This document shows positions 5,540 through 5,821 of a stretch of DNA of 5,821 bases, piece by piece. Source of the DNA: Candidatus Omnitrophota bacterium (GTDB lineage Bacteria; Omnitrophota; Gorgyraeia; Gygaellales; Profunditerraquicolaceae); contig JAQUQA010000083.1 of NCBI GenBank assembly GCA_028716305.1, positions 1 through 5,821 of the forward strand, in the 5' to 3' direction. Positions within the stretch are counted from its first letter, which is position 1. Every line of letters starts with the position of its first letter. The notes under the pieces were generated by a model, which was given only the letters and a program-made list of their open reading frames with translations, did not search any database and was not told where the DNA came from. The translations under genes were made by a program, and so were the position numbers.

Positions 5540-5781
5540 AAATGAATCCGGTATTTTCTCTCGCTCAAAGTCGCTTTTTTTAGCCATAAACCATGGCGGA
5601 CGGCAATGATCTTTCGCATTTTCGGCGGCTGCGGAACGCGTCGCATTTGCTCTTAAGGCAAATGCTCCTTATCGTCCTCGCCGTCCCGGTTTTGTCACTT
5701 CGTTCCACCGGGATCATCCGAAAATGCTCAAGCTCCATTGCCTAAAAGCTCCATTCGCTCGATAAAATACCGGATTCATTT
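5540..5781. repeat. 242-bp palindromic intergenic element with 18-bp perfect terminal inverted repeats
   Basis: The element is bounded by AAATGAATCCGGTATTTT (5540-5557) and its exact reverse complement (5764-5781). Nested inside are GGCAATG (5602-5608) with CATTGCC (5736-5742), and GCATTTTCGG (5616-5625) with CCGAAAATGC (5718-5727). The centre carries two local hairpins: GCATTTGC/GCAAATGC (5643-5650/5658-5665, 7-nt loop) and TCCCGGT/ACCGGGA (5684-5690/5707-5713). A run of seven T at 5575-5581 lies inside the left arm. Together these give a branched fold, read equally well on either strand. It begins 8 nt after the last stop codon. Options are a MITE-like non-autonomous element, a dispersed extragenic palindrome, or a structured RNA. 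No clean target duplication and no transposase are visible. The 5782-5821 tail is AT-rich with nothing assignable. Confidence 0.78.
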
Positions 5782-5821
5782 CATAGAGAAATATAGTATT
5801 TAGAAATTTTATTGAAAACTA

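Noticed and set aside
5567..5581. Intrinsic terminator: AAAG-TCG-CTTT followed by a T run
   Set aside because: The stem has only four weak pairs. The T run may help termination with the larger palindrome, but a standalone terminator is not supported.
5541..5583. A 13-codon frame starting MNPVFSLAQS in the left arm of the palindromic element
   Set aside because: It is very short, has no Shine-Dalgarno, and its start lies in the terminal inverted repeat.
5593..5745. A 50-codon open frame (starting MADGNDLSHF) inside the palindromic element
   Set aside because: It has no ribosome binding site, its bases are fully accounted for by the nested inverted repeats, and it ends within the element. It is most likely a chance frame in structured DNA.
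5540..5781. Integron attC site or insertion sequence
   Set aside because: No RYYYAAC/GTTRRRY core pair and no integrase were seen. The element is too short to encode a transposase, and no clean flanking duplication is visible.

Overview
The window holds a run of eight genes, all on the + strand: the 3' end of one gene and seven complete ones. It is closed by a structured palindromic element. The organism looks like an uncultured Gram-negative-type bacterium of middling GC. Several genes have strong AGGAGG-type ribosome binding sites, and one product has a Sec signal peptide. Two intergenic gaps are packed with degenerate words of the AAAGCGCAAAG / CGTAAAAC type. From memory such words recur in genomes of candidate phyla such as Omnitrophota (OP3), but this placement is a low-confidence inference.

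Region 1 (1-1936). The window opens on the last 52 codons of a putative cyclase (PF04199-like). Next comes a complete SRPBCC-fold protein that closely resembles the TcmN/WhiE-type polyketide aromatase/cyclases, then a 12-helix MFS exporter. The aromatase gene is bracketed by two clusters of the same short inverted repeats (about 162-251 and 725-810). Two different cyclase types side by side, followed by an efflux pump and a ketoreductase-like SDR, suggest the tail of an aromatic polyketide-like biosynthetic locus. Its ketosynthase and carrier protein, if they exist, would lie upstream of the window.

Region 2 (1960-5532). A classical NADP(H)-type short-chain dehydrogenase is followed by four closely packed genes. 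They encode a secreted protein resembling CBM11/CIA30 beta-sandwich domains, an unrecognised small basic protein, a membrane-anchored alpha/beta hydrolase with an intact Ser-Asp-His triad, and a metal-dependent amidohydrolase of the ACMSD/resorcylate-decarboxylase superfamily. The amidohydrolase has Asn where the usual HxGG histidine should be. Gaps are 5-6 nt, and the last two genes overlap by 14 nt, so they are probably cotranscribed and partly translationally coupled. Modification of a small, probably aromatic, product by the SDR, hydrolase and amidohydrolase, with export by the MFS protein, is a coherent reading. No sequence feature proves that all the genes serve one pathway.

Region 3 (5533-5821). 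No convincing gene is present. Eight bases after the last stop codon begins a 242-bp element bounded by an 18-bp perfect inverted repeat. Inside it are further nested palindromes and two local hairpins, which suggests a MITE-like element, a structured RNA, or a terminator-like intergenic repeat. The last 40 bp are AT-rich and unassigned.
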